Below are positions 34,757 to 44,122 of a stretch of DNA of 64,000 bases, piece by piece. The number at the start of each line of letters is the position of its first letter. Within the stretch, counting starts at the first letter, position 1. The notes beneath the pieces were generated by a model that saw nothing but the letters and a program-made list of their open reading frames with translations, did not search any database and was not told the origin of the DNA. This DNA is from Burkholderiales bacterium (lineage in GTDB: Bacteria > Pseudomonadota > Gammaproteobacteria > Burkholderiales > SG8-41): the NCBI GenBank assembly GCA_036262035.1, contig DATAJS010000027.1, positions 62,001-126,000 of the forward strand. The letters run 5' to 3'. The translations under genes and the position numbers were made by a program.

Positions 34757-35938
34757 ATGATCGGCGGCCTGATGCTGCCTGCGCACCTGCAAGAACTCCC
34801 CGCTCCGTCCCCCGCAGCGATCGAAGTCAGCGAAGCGCTCTCCGCCCTGATCTCGGCCGAGATCGGCCGCGCCGGCGGCTTCCTTTCATTCGCGCGCTAC
34901 ATGGAGCTCGCGCTGTACGCACCGGGGCTCGGCTACTACAGCGCAGGCAGCGCGAAGCTGGGCGAAGCCGGCGATTTCGTGACCGCGCCGGAGCTCTCCC
35001 CGTTTTTCGGCCGGTGCATCGCGCGCCAGGCGTCGGAGCTTCTCGATCAGGGTATCGGCGACATCGTCGAGCTCGGCGGCGGCAGCGGCGCGCTCGCGGT
35101 CGAGCTGCTCGCGGCGCTCGAAGCGACGGGCACGCTGCCCGAGCGCTACACCATCGTCGAGCTTTCCGCCGACCTCAAGGCGCGGCAGCACGCGCGCATT
35201 CGTGAGGCGGCGCCGCGTCTCGCCGACCGCGTGCGCTGGGCCGATGCGCTGCCCGGCCCGCTCGAGGCCTTCGTCGTCGCCAACGAAGTGCTCGACGCCG
35301 TGCCCGCGCACCTGATCGAGACGCACGAGGACGGCGTCGACGAAGTCGGCGTCACCGTACACGGCGCCCGACGCTTCGAGTACGCGAAGCGGCCGGCGCA
35401 AGGCGAGCTCCTCCAGGCCGCGCGCGCGCTCGGCCTGCCGCCCGGCTACCGCACCGAGATCAATCTCGCGTCGCGCAAGCTGGTGAAGACGCTCACCGAG
35501 AACGTCACGCGCGGCGCGCTGCTCTTCGTCGACTACGGTTTTCCCGCGGCGGAGCTCTACCACCCGCAGCGATCGACCGGCACGCTCATGTGCCACTACC
35601 GCCATCGCGCGCACGACGATCCCTTCGCCGTCCCCGGCTTGCAGGACATCACCGCGCACGTCGACTTCACCGCAGTCGCCGAAGCCGCGCTGGAAGGCGG
35701 CGCGAGCGTGCTCGGCTACACGTCGCAGGCGCAGTTCCTGATCAACTGCGGAATCACCGATCTGCTGTCGGGAACGCCGGCGGAAGACGCGCGGACGTAC
35801 GCGCCGCTCGCCTCGCAGGCGCAGAAGCTCCTCTCGCCCGCGGAGATGGGCGAGCTCTTCAAGGCGATCGCGGTCGGGCGCGGCGTCGCGCTCCCGCTCG
35901 CGGGATTCGCCCGCGGCGATCGCACGCATACGCTATAG
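34757..35938 (+). CDS. MidA/NDUFAF7-family SAM-dependent methyltransferase
   Basis: A 393-residue methyltransferase of the family whose mitochondrial member NDUFAF7 dimethylates an arginine of complex I. Landmarks are FARYMELALYAPGLGYY near 45, GDFVTAPELSPFFGR near 75, the SAM loop VELGGGSGALAVELL near 97, VVANEVLDAVP near 174, and FVDYGFPAAELYHP near 257. The gene is divergent from the pteridine reductase. Its TAG stop is the first three bases of repeat E1. Confidence 0.9.
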   Translation: MIGGLMLPAHLQELPAPSPAAIEVSEALSALISAEIGRAGGFLSFARYMELALYAPGLGYYSAGSAKLGEAGDFVTAPELSPFFGRCIARQASELLDQGIGDIVELGGGSGALAVELLAALEATGTLPERYTIVELSADLKARQHARIREAAPRLADRVRWADALPGPLEAFVVANEVLDAVPAHLIETHEDGVDEVGVTVHGARRFEYAKRPAQGELLQAARALGLPPGYRTEINLASRKLVKTLTENVTRGALLFVDYGFPAAELYHPQRSTGTLMCHYRHRAHDDPFAVPGLQDITAHVDFTAVAEAALEGGASVLGYTSQAQFLINCGITDLLSGTPAEDARTYAPLASQAQKLLSPAEMGELFKAIAVGRGVALPLAGFARGDRTHTL

Positions 35939-35985
35939 CGCAGGCGCACACGCCTGCAGACCCGGCAGGCGAGGCGCCTGCGCTA
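35936..35985. repeat. TAGCGCAGGCG/CGCCTGCGCTA palindrome (copy E1)
   Basis: A 50-base hairpin with arms TAGCGCAGGCG and CGCCTGCGCTA and inner CGCCTGC/GCAGGCG stems. It begins with the stop codon of midA. Copies at 42475-42524, 44048-44104 and 53314-53376. Confidence 0.8.
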
Positions 35986-36040
35986 CGAGGAGGCACCTAT
36001 CGACATCCCGCTATCCCCGACCGTCTACGCCGCCGCGGCC

Positions 36041-37372
36041 GTGACGATGCTGTTCGCCGGCGTGGCGCAGGGCGCGCTCGGTTTCGGCTTCCCGGCGATC
36101 TCGACGCCGGTGGTCATGCTCATGGTCGACGTGAAGACCGCGATCATCCTCAACCTCCTGCCCAACTTCGCGGTGAACCTGATCAGCATTCTGCGCGGCG
36201 GCAACTACCGCGCGAGCATCGGACGCTACTGGCCGGTCGCGGCGTGGGCGCTGGTCGGCGCTTTCCTCGGCGCGTGCTTCCTCATCGTGGCGCCGCAGGA
36301 GCCGGTCCGCATCCTGCTCGCGCTGGCGATCATCGCGTATCTCAACCAGCACCGGCTCGCCCACCTCGACTGGAGCTGGCTCGCGCGCCGCCGCCGATTG
36401 TCTGCGATGATCTTCGGCGTCGCGGGCGGCTTCTTCTCGGGGACGGTGAACCAGTCGCTGCCGCCGCTGCTCATCTACTTCACGCTGCTGGGGCTGGAAA
36501 CGGTCGTCATGACTCAGATCCTCAACCTGTGCTTCATCGGCGGCAAGACCGTGCAGGCCGCGACGCTCGCGGGCGCCGGGCAGATCCGGCTCCACGACGT
36601 GCTCGCGAACGTGCCGCTGACGGTCATCTCCATCTTCGGGTTATGGCTCGGCGTGCGCGTGCAGCGCCGCGTGAGCCCCGACGTGTACAAGCGCGTGCTG
36701 CGCTACATCCTGTTCGTGCTCGCGATCGCGTTGTTGTGGCAGGGCTCGTCCTGGCTCTTGCCGTCGGCGCACGCGGCGACCGCGACCGAAGCCGAAGAAG
36801 CGCAAAAGCAGTGGGCGCATTCCCCGTACGGCCCGATGATGACGCGCATCCTGCCGCCCTCGGTCGAGCCGGACGATCTGCCGGATGCGTCTTCACCGGG
36901 CGCGCGCGTGATGGCGCGGTACTGCGTGCAGTGCCACTACCTGCCGAATCCGCGCATGCACACGCGCGAGCGCTGGACGTCGGTCGTCGACCGCATGGTG
37001 TGGCGCATGCGCGGCAACGGCAACATGGGCGCGGTGATGAAGGACATGATGGCGCGCGTGAAAGCGCCGAGCGCCGACGAAGTGCGCACGCTGAAGCGCT
37101 ATCTCGACGCGAACGCGCAGAAACCGATCGACTCAGGGCATCCCGCGCTGAAGACCCCAGCGGGCGAGATGTTCAGCATCGCGTGCTCGCAGTGCCACGC
37201 AGCGCCCGACCCGCAGCGGCACACCGCGCGCGAATGGCCCGCCGTCGTGGAGCGCATGAAGCGCCACATGGCGTGGGCGAACACCGTGACCGGCGCCCCG
37301 GAGCTGCGCACGACGCCGGTGCTCGATACCGCGGCGATCGTGCGGATGCTTCAGCAGTACGCGCGACGCTGA
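36041..37372 (+). CDS. TauE/SafE-type transporter fused to a periplasmic dihaem cytochrome c domain
   Basis: Residues 1 to about 240 are a TauE/SafE anion-exporter-like membrane domain (AGVAQGALGFGFPAISTPVVML, GGFFSGTVNQSLPP). The last helix ends LPSAHAATA, resembling a signal-peptide end, and leads into a soluble region with two c-haem motifs: CVQCH (295-299) and CSQCH (382-386). The family exports sulfite, sulfoacetate or related anions; the cytochrome could oxidise the substrate or pass electrons. GTG at 36041 is the first standard start, but homologous membrane sequence (LSPTVYAAAA) continues upstream in frame to about 36002, so the real start is probably non-standard (ATC at 35999 lies 7 bases after GAGGAGG) or sequence is missing. 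Confidence 0.8.
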   Translation: MTMLFAGVAQGALGFGFPAISTPVVMLMVDVKTAIILNLLPNFAVNLISILRGGNYRASIGRYWPVAAWALVGAFLGACFLIVAPQEPVRILLALAIIAYLNQHRLAHLDWSWLARRRRLSAMIFGVAGGFFSGTVNQSLPPLLIYFTLLGLETVVMTQILNLCFIGGKTVQAATLAGAGQIRLHDVLANVPLTVISIFGLWLGVRVQRRVSPDVYKRVLRYILFVLAIALLWQGSSWLLPSAHAATATEAEEAQKQWAHSPYGPMMTRILPPSVEPDDLPDASSPGARVMARYCVQCHYLPNPRMHTRERWTSVVDRMVWRMRGNGNMGAVMKDMMARVKAPSADEVRTLKRYLDANAQKPIDSGHPALKTPAGEMFSIACSQCHAAPDPQRHTAREWPAVVERMKRHMAWANTVTGAPELRTTPVLDTAAIVRMLQQYARR

Positions 37373-37390
37373 GCCGTCAAAGGCGAATTT

Positions 37391-37560
37391 AACCGCAGAG
37401 GAAAAAGAGCGTCATCCCCGCGCAGGCGGGGATCCATGTTGACGTTGAAGCAAAGTTCACAATGGATTCCCGATCACACCCGCTATCGCGGGTCGGGAAT
37501 GACGATCTTCACGCCGTTCCTCTGTGCGCCCCCGCGCGCCTCTGTGCGCCTCTGCGTTCA
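37391..37560. repeat. AGAGG-iterated inverted repeat with two nested D-type palindromes
   Basis: Arms AACCGCAGAGG and the right side with repeated CCTCTGTGCGC units ending CTCTGCGTT resemble the C family, with AGAGG replacing AAGGACG. Inside are two D-type hairpins at 37410-37440 (CATCCCCGC/GCGGGGATCC) and 37461-37504 (GGATTCCCG/CGGGAATGACG). It fills the gap between two convergent genes. Confidence 0.7.
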
Positions 37561-37568
37561 ATACGCCC

Positions 37569-38186
37569 TTAAGCGGGGACTTTCATGCCGCGCTGGACGG
37601 CGGGGCGCGCGGAGATCGCGTCGAACCAGCGCTTCACGTTCGGGAAGTCCTCGAGGTTGGTCTTGTGCCATTCGTAGCGCGCGACCCAGGGATACGTCGC
37701 GATGTCGGCGAGCGAGTAATCGTCGGCGAGATACTCGTGGGCCTTCAGGCGCGCGTCGAGCACGCCGTAGAGCCGCCGCGTCTCGGTGGTGTAGCGGTCG
37801 ATCGCGTACGGCACCGGCTCCTTCGCCGCGCGCAGGAAGTGGTGGACCTGGCCGAACATCGGACCGACGCCGCTCATCTGGAACATGAGCCACTGCAGCG
37901 CCACGCTGCGGCCGCGCGCCGATGTCGGCAGAAGCTTGCCGGTCTTCTCGGCGAGGTAGACCAGGATCGCGCCCGATTCGAAGACCGACAGCGGCTTGCC
38001 GTCCGGACCTTCGCTGTCGACGATCGCGGGGATCTTGCTGTTCGGGTTGATCGCGACGAACTCGGGCGTGAACTGGTCGTTCTTGCCGATGTTGATCGCG
38101 TGAGTGTCGTAGGGCAGCCCGAGCTCTTCGAGCATGATCGAAGCCTTGCGGCCGTTGGGCGTGGTCCAGGTGTAAAGGTCGATCAT
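37569..38186 (-). CDS. Glutathione S-transferase family protein (YfcG/Ure2p-like)
   Basis: A 205-residue GST. The N-terminal thioredoxin fold begins [21 protein letters not shown], where T9/N11 correspond to the YfcG-type active site, and NSKIPAIVD with [12 protein letters not shown] binds glutathione. The C-terminal helical domain carries [12 protein letters not shown]. YfcG-like GSTs act as disulfide-bond reductases. The ATG at 38186 is used; an upstream extension to 38249 does not resemble the family. Confidence 0.87.
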   Translation of the reverse strand: MIDLYTWTTPNGRKASIMLEELGLPYDTHAINIGKNDQFTPEFVAINPNSKIPAIVDSEGPDGKPLSVFESGAILVYLAEKTGKLLPTSARGRSVALQWLMFQMSGVGPMFGQVHHFLRAAKEPVPYAIDRYTTETRRLYGVLDARLKAHEYLADDYSLADIATYPWVARYEWHKTNLEDFPNVKRWFDAISARPAVQRGMKVPA

Positions 38187-38255
38187 CGGTGCTCCTTGGG
38201 TTGATCGTCGTGGTCGGGCCTTGCTCGGTGCGTTACGCCTGTCGGCCAACGCACC

Positions 38256-39359
38256 CTACGGTTTCGAAATCCTGGCGATCGCGGCATGGCGCGCCGCATT
38301 CACGCGCTCGCGTATACCGTTCTTCGGGCCTTCTTGCGCGATCTTGCCGGCGTCCACCGCAGCGGCCGCTTCCCGCGCGCGCTCGAGCAGCCGCATCGCG
38401 CGCCCGCGCTCGGGCTCGCCGGTGAGCGCGGCGTGCAGGAGCTGCGTGAAGCGCTCGGGCCTGCGCCACGCATCGGCCGCGTTGAGCAGATCGAGGACCG
38501 CCTCGGCGGTCAGCGCGTCGGCATCGGCGATCGTGTTGCCGTGACGCGAGGCGAGCAGCGCGAGATCGCGCACCGCGGCGGGGAGCTTCAACCGGTCGGC
38601 CAGCGCGTCGATCGCGTAAGGGTCGAGCGTCCTCGCGAGCACCGCGAAGCGCACCTCCAGCGGCTCTTCCGCGCCGGCGGTCTCGTCGAGCGCGTCGTTC
38701 GCTTCCTGCGCCCGCTCTTCGTCTTCGAACACCGTGGCGAGCTCGGGCGCGATGCGCTCGAGCGCCCCGCACTCGCGCAGCACGTCGAAGAGCCGCGAGG
38801 GCCGCTCCTCCATCAAGCCGCGTGAGAGCTCCTGCCAGACGCGCTCGGGCACGAGCGCATCGGCTTCGCCGCTCGCCACCATCTCGCGCATGAGGCCCAG
38901 GGTCTCCGCCGCGATCTCGAAGCCGAAGCGCGCCGCGAAGCGCGCGACGCGCAGGATGCGCACCGGATCCTCGGCGAAGGCCGGGCTGACGTGACGCAGC
39001 ACGCCGAGCGAGAGATCGTCCGCGCCCCGGTACGGATCGATGAGCTCGCCGTTCTCGTCGCGCGCGATCGCGTTGATCGTGAGGTCGCGGCGCTGCAGGT
39101 CTTCTTCGAGCGTGACGTCGGGATCGGCGTGGAACGTGAAGCCGTGATAGCCGGGCGCAGTCTTGCGCTCGGTGCGCGCGAGCGCGTATTCCTCGTGCGT
39201 CTCGGGATGGAGGAAGACCGGGAAATCCTTACCGACGGGCTTGTAGCCGCGCTCGATCATCTCGTCGGGCGTCGCGCCGACGACCACCCAGTCGCGGTCC
39301 TGCACCGGCAGGCCGAGGAGCTCGTCGCGGACGGCGCCGCCGACTTCGTAGATCTTCAT
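38256..39359 (-). CDS. cca: CCA-adding enzyme / tRNA nucleotidyltransferase (short form)
   Basis: A 367-residue class II tRNA nucleotidyltransferase that builds or repairs the 3' CCA. The N-terminus has VGGAVRDELLG (6-16), DRDWVVVGA with the metal aspartates, RRDLTINAIA and the ERVWQELSRGL segment. After ALERIAPEL the HHPE...H metal site of the E. coli-type HD domain is not found, and the protein is correspondingly shorter, so the phosphohydrolase activity of Cca is probably absent. Confidence 0.92.
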   Translation of the reverse strand: MKIYEVGGAVRDELLGLPVQDRDWVVVGATPDEMIERGYKPVGKDFPVFLHPETHEEYALARTERKTAPGYHGFTFHADPDVTLEEDLQRRDLTINAIARDENGELIDPYRGADDLSLGVLRHVSPAFAEDPVRILRVARFAARFGFEIAAETLGLMREMVASGEADALVPERVWQELSRGLMEERPSRLFDVLRECGALERIAPELATVFEDEERAQEANDALDETAGAEEPLEVRFAVLARTLDPYAIDALADRLKLPAAVRDLALLASRHGNTIADADALTAEAVLDLLNAADAWRRPERFTQLLHAALTGEPERGRAMRLLERAREAAAAVDAGKIAQEGPKNGIRERVNAARHAAIARISKP

Positions 39360-39374
39360 GCCTGCGCGAACCGC

Positions 39375-40334
39375 TTACGGCTCACGGCTTGCGATACGTC
39401 TCGCGCGGTCGCGAAAGAGGTTGTAGCGGGCGCGCGGCGTCCGGTACGCAAGCCAGGTCGGCGCGACGGCTTCGAGCGCCGTCGGCGTCATGCCGAAAGG
39501 CAGCGGGCTCGCCGATACGTTGTCGACGGTCATCGATTTGACGTTGTCGCGGCTCATCAGCTTGCCGGGCGCGAGCTCGAGCGCGAACGCCTGGAGCTTC
39601 GACAGCGCGGGACCGAGGCCGACGATCGGCCGGCGATGACCCGTCACGCGCCCCACGTACTCGACGAGCTCGCGCAGGGTGTACCTCTTGGGGCCGACGA
39701 GATCGTAGCTGCGGCCGTAGCTTTCGAGGCTCGGCACGCTCGCGGTGAACGCGGCGGCGACGTCGCCGACGTACACCGGCTGGAAGCGCGCGTTCGGGCT
39801 CGCGAGGAAGACCACCGGCAGCAGGCTCTCGAGCTTCGCGAAGAGGTTGAGGAAGCGGTCCTGCCGGCCGAAGATCACCGACGGCCGGAAGATCGTCCAG
39901 TCGAGGCCGGAGCCTTTCACGATCGCTTCGGCTTCGCCTTTCGAGCGCAGGTAGTCGCTGGGACCGCTGGCGTCGGCGTTGAGCGCCGACATGTGCACGA
40001 GCCTGCGCACGCCGGCGCGCTGGCACGCGCCCACGACTTTGCGCGCGAGACCCACGTGCGCTTCGGCGAAGCTTCCTTTGCCGCGCCCGTTTTGCAGCAC
40101 CCCGACGAGGTTGATCACCGCCTGGCTGCCGCGCACGAGGCGCTCGAGCGTCGCGTCGTCGTGCACGTCGGCGACGATCACATCGGCGGTCGGCAGGGGA
40201 ATGAGATCGACCTTGGCGCGCTCGCGGTCGCGGGTGGGAATCGTGACGCGATAACCCTGCTCGACGAGCTGCTGGCAGACGTGGCGGCCGACGAAACCGG
40301 AGCCGCCGAGCACCAGGACATCCTCGATGATCAT
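39375..40334 (-). CDS. NAD(P)-binding protein of the NDUFA9/atypical SDR family
   Basis: A 319-residue Rossmann protein with the loop VLGGSGFVGRHV at residues 8-19, followed by RDRERAK, VINLVGVLQ, HMSALNAD, and RSKGEAEAIVKGSGLDWTIFRPSVIFG. These match the complex I NDUFA9-like atypical SDRs widespread in proteobacteria. The catalytic Y-x3-K is replaced (YLRSK keeps Y and K). Proposed roles are quinone-related or structural; function is not settled. Confidence 0.83.
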   Translation of the reverse strand: MIIEDVLVLGGSGFVGRHVCQQLVEQGYRVTIPTRDRERAKVDLIPLPTADVIVADVHDDATLERLVRGSQAVINLVGVLQNGRGKGSFAEAHVGLARKVVGACQRAGVRRLVHMSALNADASGPSDYLRSKGEAEAIVKGSGLDWTIFRPSVIFGRQDRFLNLFAKLESLLPVVFLASPNARFQPVYVGDVAAAFTASVPSLESYGRSYDLVGPKRYTLRELVEYVGRVTGHRRPIVGLGPALSKLQAFALELAPGKLMSRDNVKSMTVDNVSASPLPFGMTPTALEAVAPTWLAYRTPRARYNLFRDRARRIASREP

Positions 40335-40337
40335 GGA

Positions 40338-40441
40338 AAGTGAAACGTAAAACGTGAAAAGTGAAACGAGATTATGAACTCGACGGGCGCTTATGGCACG
40401 AGCTGCGACGGCGTCGCCCTGGCCTGCGTTTCACGTTTCAC
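40338..40441. repeat. GTGAAACG-iterated inverted repeat (copy B2)
   Basis: The left arm AGTGAAACGTAAAACGTGAAAAG (starting about 40339) lies just upstream of the NDUFA9-like gene, and the right arm CGTTTCACGTTTCACG (40426-40441) runs into the end of slt. The slt TGA stop is part of a GTGAAACG unit. The core is unlike that of B1. Confidence 0.7.
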
Positions 40442-42375
40442 GGGGTGTCGCCCAGGCCCGGCTCCTTCGCCCGCTGCCGCGGCCCGATGATGCCCAGCCG
40501 CTCGCGCAGCGACTGGAGCTGCCCGCTGAAGCTGTGTCCGTAATAGCTCGCGTTCGACATCACTTTCTTGACGTAGTCGCGCGTCTCGCTGAACGGGATG
40601 GTCTCGGCATAGACCGCGCCTTCGATCGGCGCGCTGTCGGGCCGCCACGCGCGCGCGCGTCCCGGCCCGGCGTTGTACGCAGCCGAGGCGAGCGCCGGGT
40701 AGCCGTCGAGCGTGTCGAGCACGTGGCGCAGGTAATAAGTGCCGAGCGTCACGTTGGTGTCGACTTCGGTCACGTCGCCGATGCGCCGCAGGCCCAGCTT
40801 GTTCGCGACCCACTTCGCGGTCGCGGGCATGAGCTGCATCAGCCCGCCCGCGCCCACGCGCGAGCGCGCGTCGGAGATGAAGCGGCTTTCCTGGCGGATG
40901 AGGCCGTACACCCACGCTTCGTCGAGCTGCATCTGTCCCGCACGCGCGCGCAGCACCTCACGGAAAGGCGTGGGATAGCGCAGGCTGAAGTCGTGGACGC
41001 TCTCGGTCTTGTCCGCGGTGTTGATCGTGCGGTCGTAGAGCTGGTGCTGGCGCGCGACCTCGGCGGCGGTGAGGAGCTGCTTGTCATCGAGGTTGCGCAC
41101 GAGCCAGATCCACTCGCGCGTCGCGTCGACGCGCAGATCGAGGCGGTAGAACTGGAGCGCACGGCGCACCGTCGCGTTCTGGCTCATCGCGCGCAGCTCT
41201 TCGGGCGAGGGTTTGAAACCGGTCGCCGGCGTGCCGATCTTCTCCCCCAGCTCTTCGAGCGCGAGCTGGCCGTAGAAGCTGAACTCGCGCGACACCGGTT
41301 TCAGGAGCGCGACCGCCTCTTCCTCGCGCCCGGTCGCTTTCAGCGCGCGCGCTTTCCAGTAACGCCACGTCGAGAGCTCGCGCTCGCGCGGGCTCATCGC
41401 GTCGATCCCCGCCTGCACCTCGCGCCAGTTGCGCGCGCGTAAGCTGGCGCGCACTTTCCAGCCGAGCTGGGTATCGGACAGATCGCGCGCCTTCGCGAAC
41501 CACGACAGGGCCTCCGGATCGTGGCGCATCGCCGCCGACTGCGCGAGCTGCCCCCAGACGTAGCCGCGTTCCGCCGCGCTGAACTGGGGCTCGATGCGAA
41601 TCCAGTACACCGCCGCCTGCTGCGGCGAGCTGCGGCCCAGGCGCGCCACCGCGAACATCGTCGTCTCGCGCGCGCCGCGCGTGCGCGTGTCGACCTGCTG
41701 CTGGCGGTCGAGGTAGCCGGCGGGGTTGGTGAAGATCATGTTGAGCGCGCGCGCGTCGGGCGCGGTGCCCGGCGTGAGATAGATCGCCGCGCGCTGCGCC
41801 ATCGAGACCTGGCCGGCTTCGAGCGCGAGCCTCACGCGCGCCCAGATGTCTTCCTGGGTGAGCTTCTGCTCCTGCATGAGCGCGGAGAAGAGCGTCGTGC
41901 AGCTCTCCGGCAGATCCTTGACGATGAACCACAGCGAGCGCGCTTCGCCGACCGCCTCGGGCTGGGCGCGCGCCTTCGACTGTATGCCGTAGCACGTGAT
42001 GTCGAGGTCCTCGCCGCTGTAGAGCGCGTAGTCCAGATCGAACTGCTGCCACTGGCCGGTGCGGCCGAGGAGCCTCAGCCAGTCGGCGAGCAGGCTGCGC
42101 GACACCGGCACGTCGGCATGGCGGGCGATGAAGCTGCGCACGTCGCTGGGCGTCGCCTGGTCCAGCGTCAGGCGAAGCTGCCAGTACTGGACGTACGGCT
42201 CGAGCACGTATCCGCGCAGCCGCGCCGCATAGGCATCCAGCCGTTGCGCATTCCCGGCGCGGAAAGCGTCGCGTGCGGCGAGGAAATCGTCGTCGGGGCC
42301 CGCGCTCGCGGGCCCGGCGGCGGCCGTAGCGACCACAGCGGCGGCAAGTAACAGGGTGCGGACGAGTCGCTTCAT
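40438..42375 (-). CDS. slt: Soluble lytic murein transglycosylase
   Basis: A 645-residue periplasmic enzyme that cleaves peptidoglycan with 1,6-anhydro-ring formation. A signal peptide (MKRLVRTLLLAAAVVATAAA) ends near residue 25. A long alpha-superhelical U/L region follows, and the C-terminal Slt domain contains the catalytic glutamate in LIRQESRF near residue 500, then VGAGGLMQLMPATAKWVA and YNAGPGRARAW. The second ATG (42375) starts the signal peptide. The stop codon is in repeat B2. Confidence 0.92.
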   Translation of the reverse strand: MKRLVRTLLLAAAVVATAAAGPASAGPDDDFLAARDAFRAGNAQRLDAYAARLRGYVLEPYVQYWQLRLTLDQATPSDVRSFIARHADVPVSRSLLADWLRLLGRTGQWQQFDLDYALYSGEDLDITCYGIQSKARAQPEAVGEARSLWFIVKDLPESCTTLFSALMQEQKLTQEDIWARVRLALEAGQVSMAQRAAIYLTPGTAPDARALNMIFTNPAGYLDRQQQVDTRTRGARETTMFAVARLGRSSPQQAAVYWIRIEPQFSAAERGYVWGQLAQSAAMRHDPEALSWFAKARDLSDTQLGWKVRASLRARNWREVQAGIDAMSPRERELSTWRYWKARALKATGREEEAVALLKPVSREFSFYGQLALEELGEKIGTPATGFKPSPEELRAMSQNATVRRALQFYRLDLRVDATREWIWLVRNLDDKQLLTAAEVARQHQLYDRTINTADKTESVHDFSLRYPTPFREVLRARAGQMQLDEAWVYGLIRQESRFISDARSRVGAGGLMQLMPATAKWVANKLGLRRIGDVTEVDTNVTLGTYYLRHVLDTLDGYPALASAAYNAGPGRARAWRPDSAPIEGAVYAETIPFSETRDYVKKVMSNASYYGHSFSGQLQSLRERLGIIGPRQRAKEPGLGDTP

Positions 42376-42474
42376 GGTTACGCGCAATTTCTCACGGTTT
42401 TACGAACGGCCGAAGCCCCTGGATGAACCTTAAACGCGCAAGCAGCCCACGCGCCTACGACGGAAACAAAAAAG

Positions 42475-42524
42475 CAGCGCAGGCGCTCTCGCCTGCGGCC
42501 GAAGCAGGCGAGGCGCCTGCGCTA
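42475..42524. repeat. TAGCGCAGGCG palindrome (copy E2)
   Basis: GCGCAGGCG (42477) through CGCCTGCGCTA (ending 42524) form a strong hairpin with inner GCCTGC/GCAGGC pairs. Read on the minus strand it begins TAGCGCAGG, and that TAG is the ilvA stop codon. Confidence 0.8.
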
Positions 42525-44036
42525 CGCGAGAAAAAGGCGGTAAGCCGGATTGCGGCTCTCGTCGGTATAGGGATAGCCGAGCTCCTGGAGGAAGGCTTCG
42601 AATTTTTTCTTGTCGCGGGCCGGGACCTGCATGCCGACGAGCACGCGGCCATAGTCCGCGCCGTGGTTGCGGTAATGGAACAGGCTGATGTTCCAGCCGC
42701 CGCCCATCGCCTCGAGAAAGCGCATGAGCGCCCCCGGGCGCTCCGGGAACTCGAAACGGTAGAGAATCTCGTTCTCGACCGCGGGCGCGTGGCCGCCGAC
42801 GAGATGGCGCACGTGGAGCTTGGCCAGCTCGTTATCGGTGAAATCGAGCGCGGCAAGACCGTGGCGCTTCAGCGTCGCGACGAGCTCGTCGGCCTCGGCG
42901 CGGTCCTTCACCTGCACGCCGACGAAGACGTGCGCCGCCTTCGCGCTCGCGTAGCGGTAGTTGAACTCGGTGATGTTGCGCGCGCCGACGAGCGAGCAGA
43001 AGGTGCGGAAGCTGCCGGGGCGCTCGGGGATCGTCACCGCGACGACCGCTTCGCGCGCTTCGCCGAGCTCGGCTTCCTCGGCGACGAAGCGCAGGCGGTC
43101 GAAGTTCATGTTCGCGCCCGAGGCGATCGCGACGAGCGTCTCGCCGCGGATACCGGTCGCCTTGACGTACGCCTTGGCGCCGGCGATCGCGAGCGCGCCC
43201 GCCGGCTCGAGGATCGCGCGGGTGTCCTCGAAAACGTCCTTGATCGCGGCGCACATCGCGTCGGTGTCGACGAGGATCACGTCGTCCACGAGCCCCTTGC
43301 AGAGGCGAAACGTCTCGCTTCCCACCTGCTTCACCGCGACGCCGTCCGCGAACAGCCCGACCTGGTCGAGCTTCACGCGGCGGCCCGTCTTCAGCGAGCG
43401 CCTCATCGCGTCGGCGTCGATCGGCTCGACGCCGATGATGCGGATGTCGGGCCGCAGGCGTTTGGCGTACGCGGCGATGCCGGCGATGAGCCCGCCGCCG
43501 CCGATCGGAACGAAGATCGCATGGATGGGTGTCGTGCAATGACGGAGGATCTCGATCGCGATCGTGCCCTGGCCCGCGATCACGTCGGGGTCGTCGTAGG
43601 GGTGGACGAAGGTCAGTCCCTGCGACGACTCGAGCTCGCGCGCCTGCTCGTAGGCGTCGCTGTACGAATCTCCGTACAGCACGACTTCGGCGCCGCGCGC
43701 GCGCACCGCGTCGACCTTGATCTGCGGCGTCGTGACCGGCATGACGATGGTGGCGGTGCAGCCGAGCTTCTGCGCGGCGAGGGCGACGCCCTGCGCGTGG
43801 TTGCCGGCGGAGGCCGCGATCACGCCGCGCTTCAAGGCTTCGGGCGCGAGCTGTGTCATCTTGTTGTAGGCGCCGCGCAGCTTGAAGCTGAACACCGGCT
43901 GCATGTCCTCGCGCTTCAGGAGGACCGTGTTGCCCAGGCGCCGGGTGAGGTTCGGCGCGACCTCGAGCGGGCTCTCGATCGCGACGTCGTACACCCGCGC
44001 GTTGAGGATGCGCTCGAGGTAATCCGCTTTTTTCAT
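42522..44036 (-). CDS. ilvA: Threonine deaminase (biosynthetic)
   Basis: A 504-residue PLP enzyme that converts threonine to 2-oxobutyrate for isoleucine. The PLP lysine is K52 in FSFKLRGAYNKM, the glycine loop is PIGGGGLIAGI near residue 175, and two C-terminal ACT-like domains (from about 330, including PERPGSFRTFC and PERPGALMRFLEAMGG) give isoleucine/valine regulation. Length matches the biosynthetic enzyme, not the short catabolic TdcB. Flanked on both sides by E-type palindromes. Confidence 0.95.
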   Translation of the reverse strand: MKKADYLERILNARVYDVAIESPLEVAPNLTRRLGNTVLLKREDMQPVFSFKLRGAYNKMTQLAPEALKRGVIAASAGNHAQGVALAAQKLGCTATIVMPVTTPQIKVDAVRARGAEVVLYGDSYSDAYEQARELESSQGLTFVHPYDDPDVIAGQGTIAIEILRHCTTPIHAIFVPIGGGGLIAGIAAYAKRLRPDIRIIGVEPIDADAMRRSLKTGRRVKLDQVGLFADGVAVKQVGSETFRLCKGLVDDVILVDTDAMCAAIKDVFEDTRAILEPAGALAIAGAKAYVKATGIRGETLVAIASGANMNFDRLRFVAEEAELGEAREAVVAVTIPERPGSFRTFCSLVGARNITEFNYRYASAKAAHVFVGVQVKDRAEADELVATLKRHGLAALDFTDNELAKLHVRHLVGGHAPAVENEILYRFEFPERPGALMRFLEAMGGGWNISLFHYRNHGADYGRVLVGMQVPARDKKKFEAFLQELGYPYTDESRNPAYRLFLA

Positions 44037-44047
44037 CGCGGGAAGTT

Positions 44048-44104
44048 TAGCGCAGGCGCCCTCGCCGCAGCCGCGGCGTTCGAGCAGGCGAGGCGCCTGC
44101 GCTA
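44048..44104. repeat. TAGCGCAGGCG palindrome (copy E3)
   Basis: Arms TAGCGCAGGCGCC and GGCGCCTGCGCTA flank a loop with CTCGCCGCAGCC and GCAGGCGAGG. It lies 11 bases above the ilvA ATG and 18 above the divergent rpiA start, so it occupies the shared promoter region. Confidence 0.8.
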
Positions 44105-44122
44105 CTCTGCTAACATCGTTTC

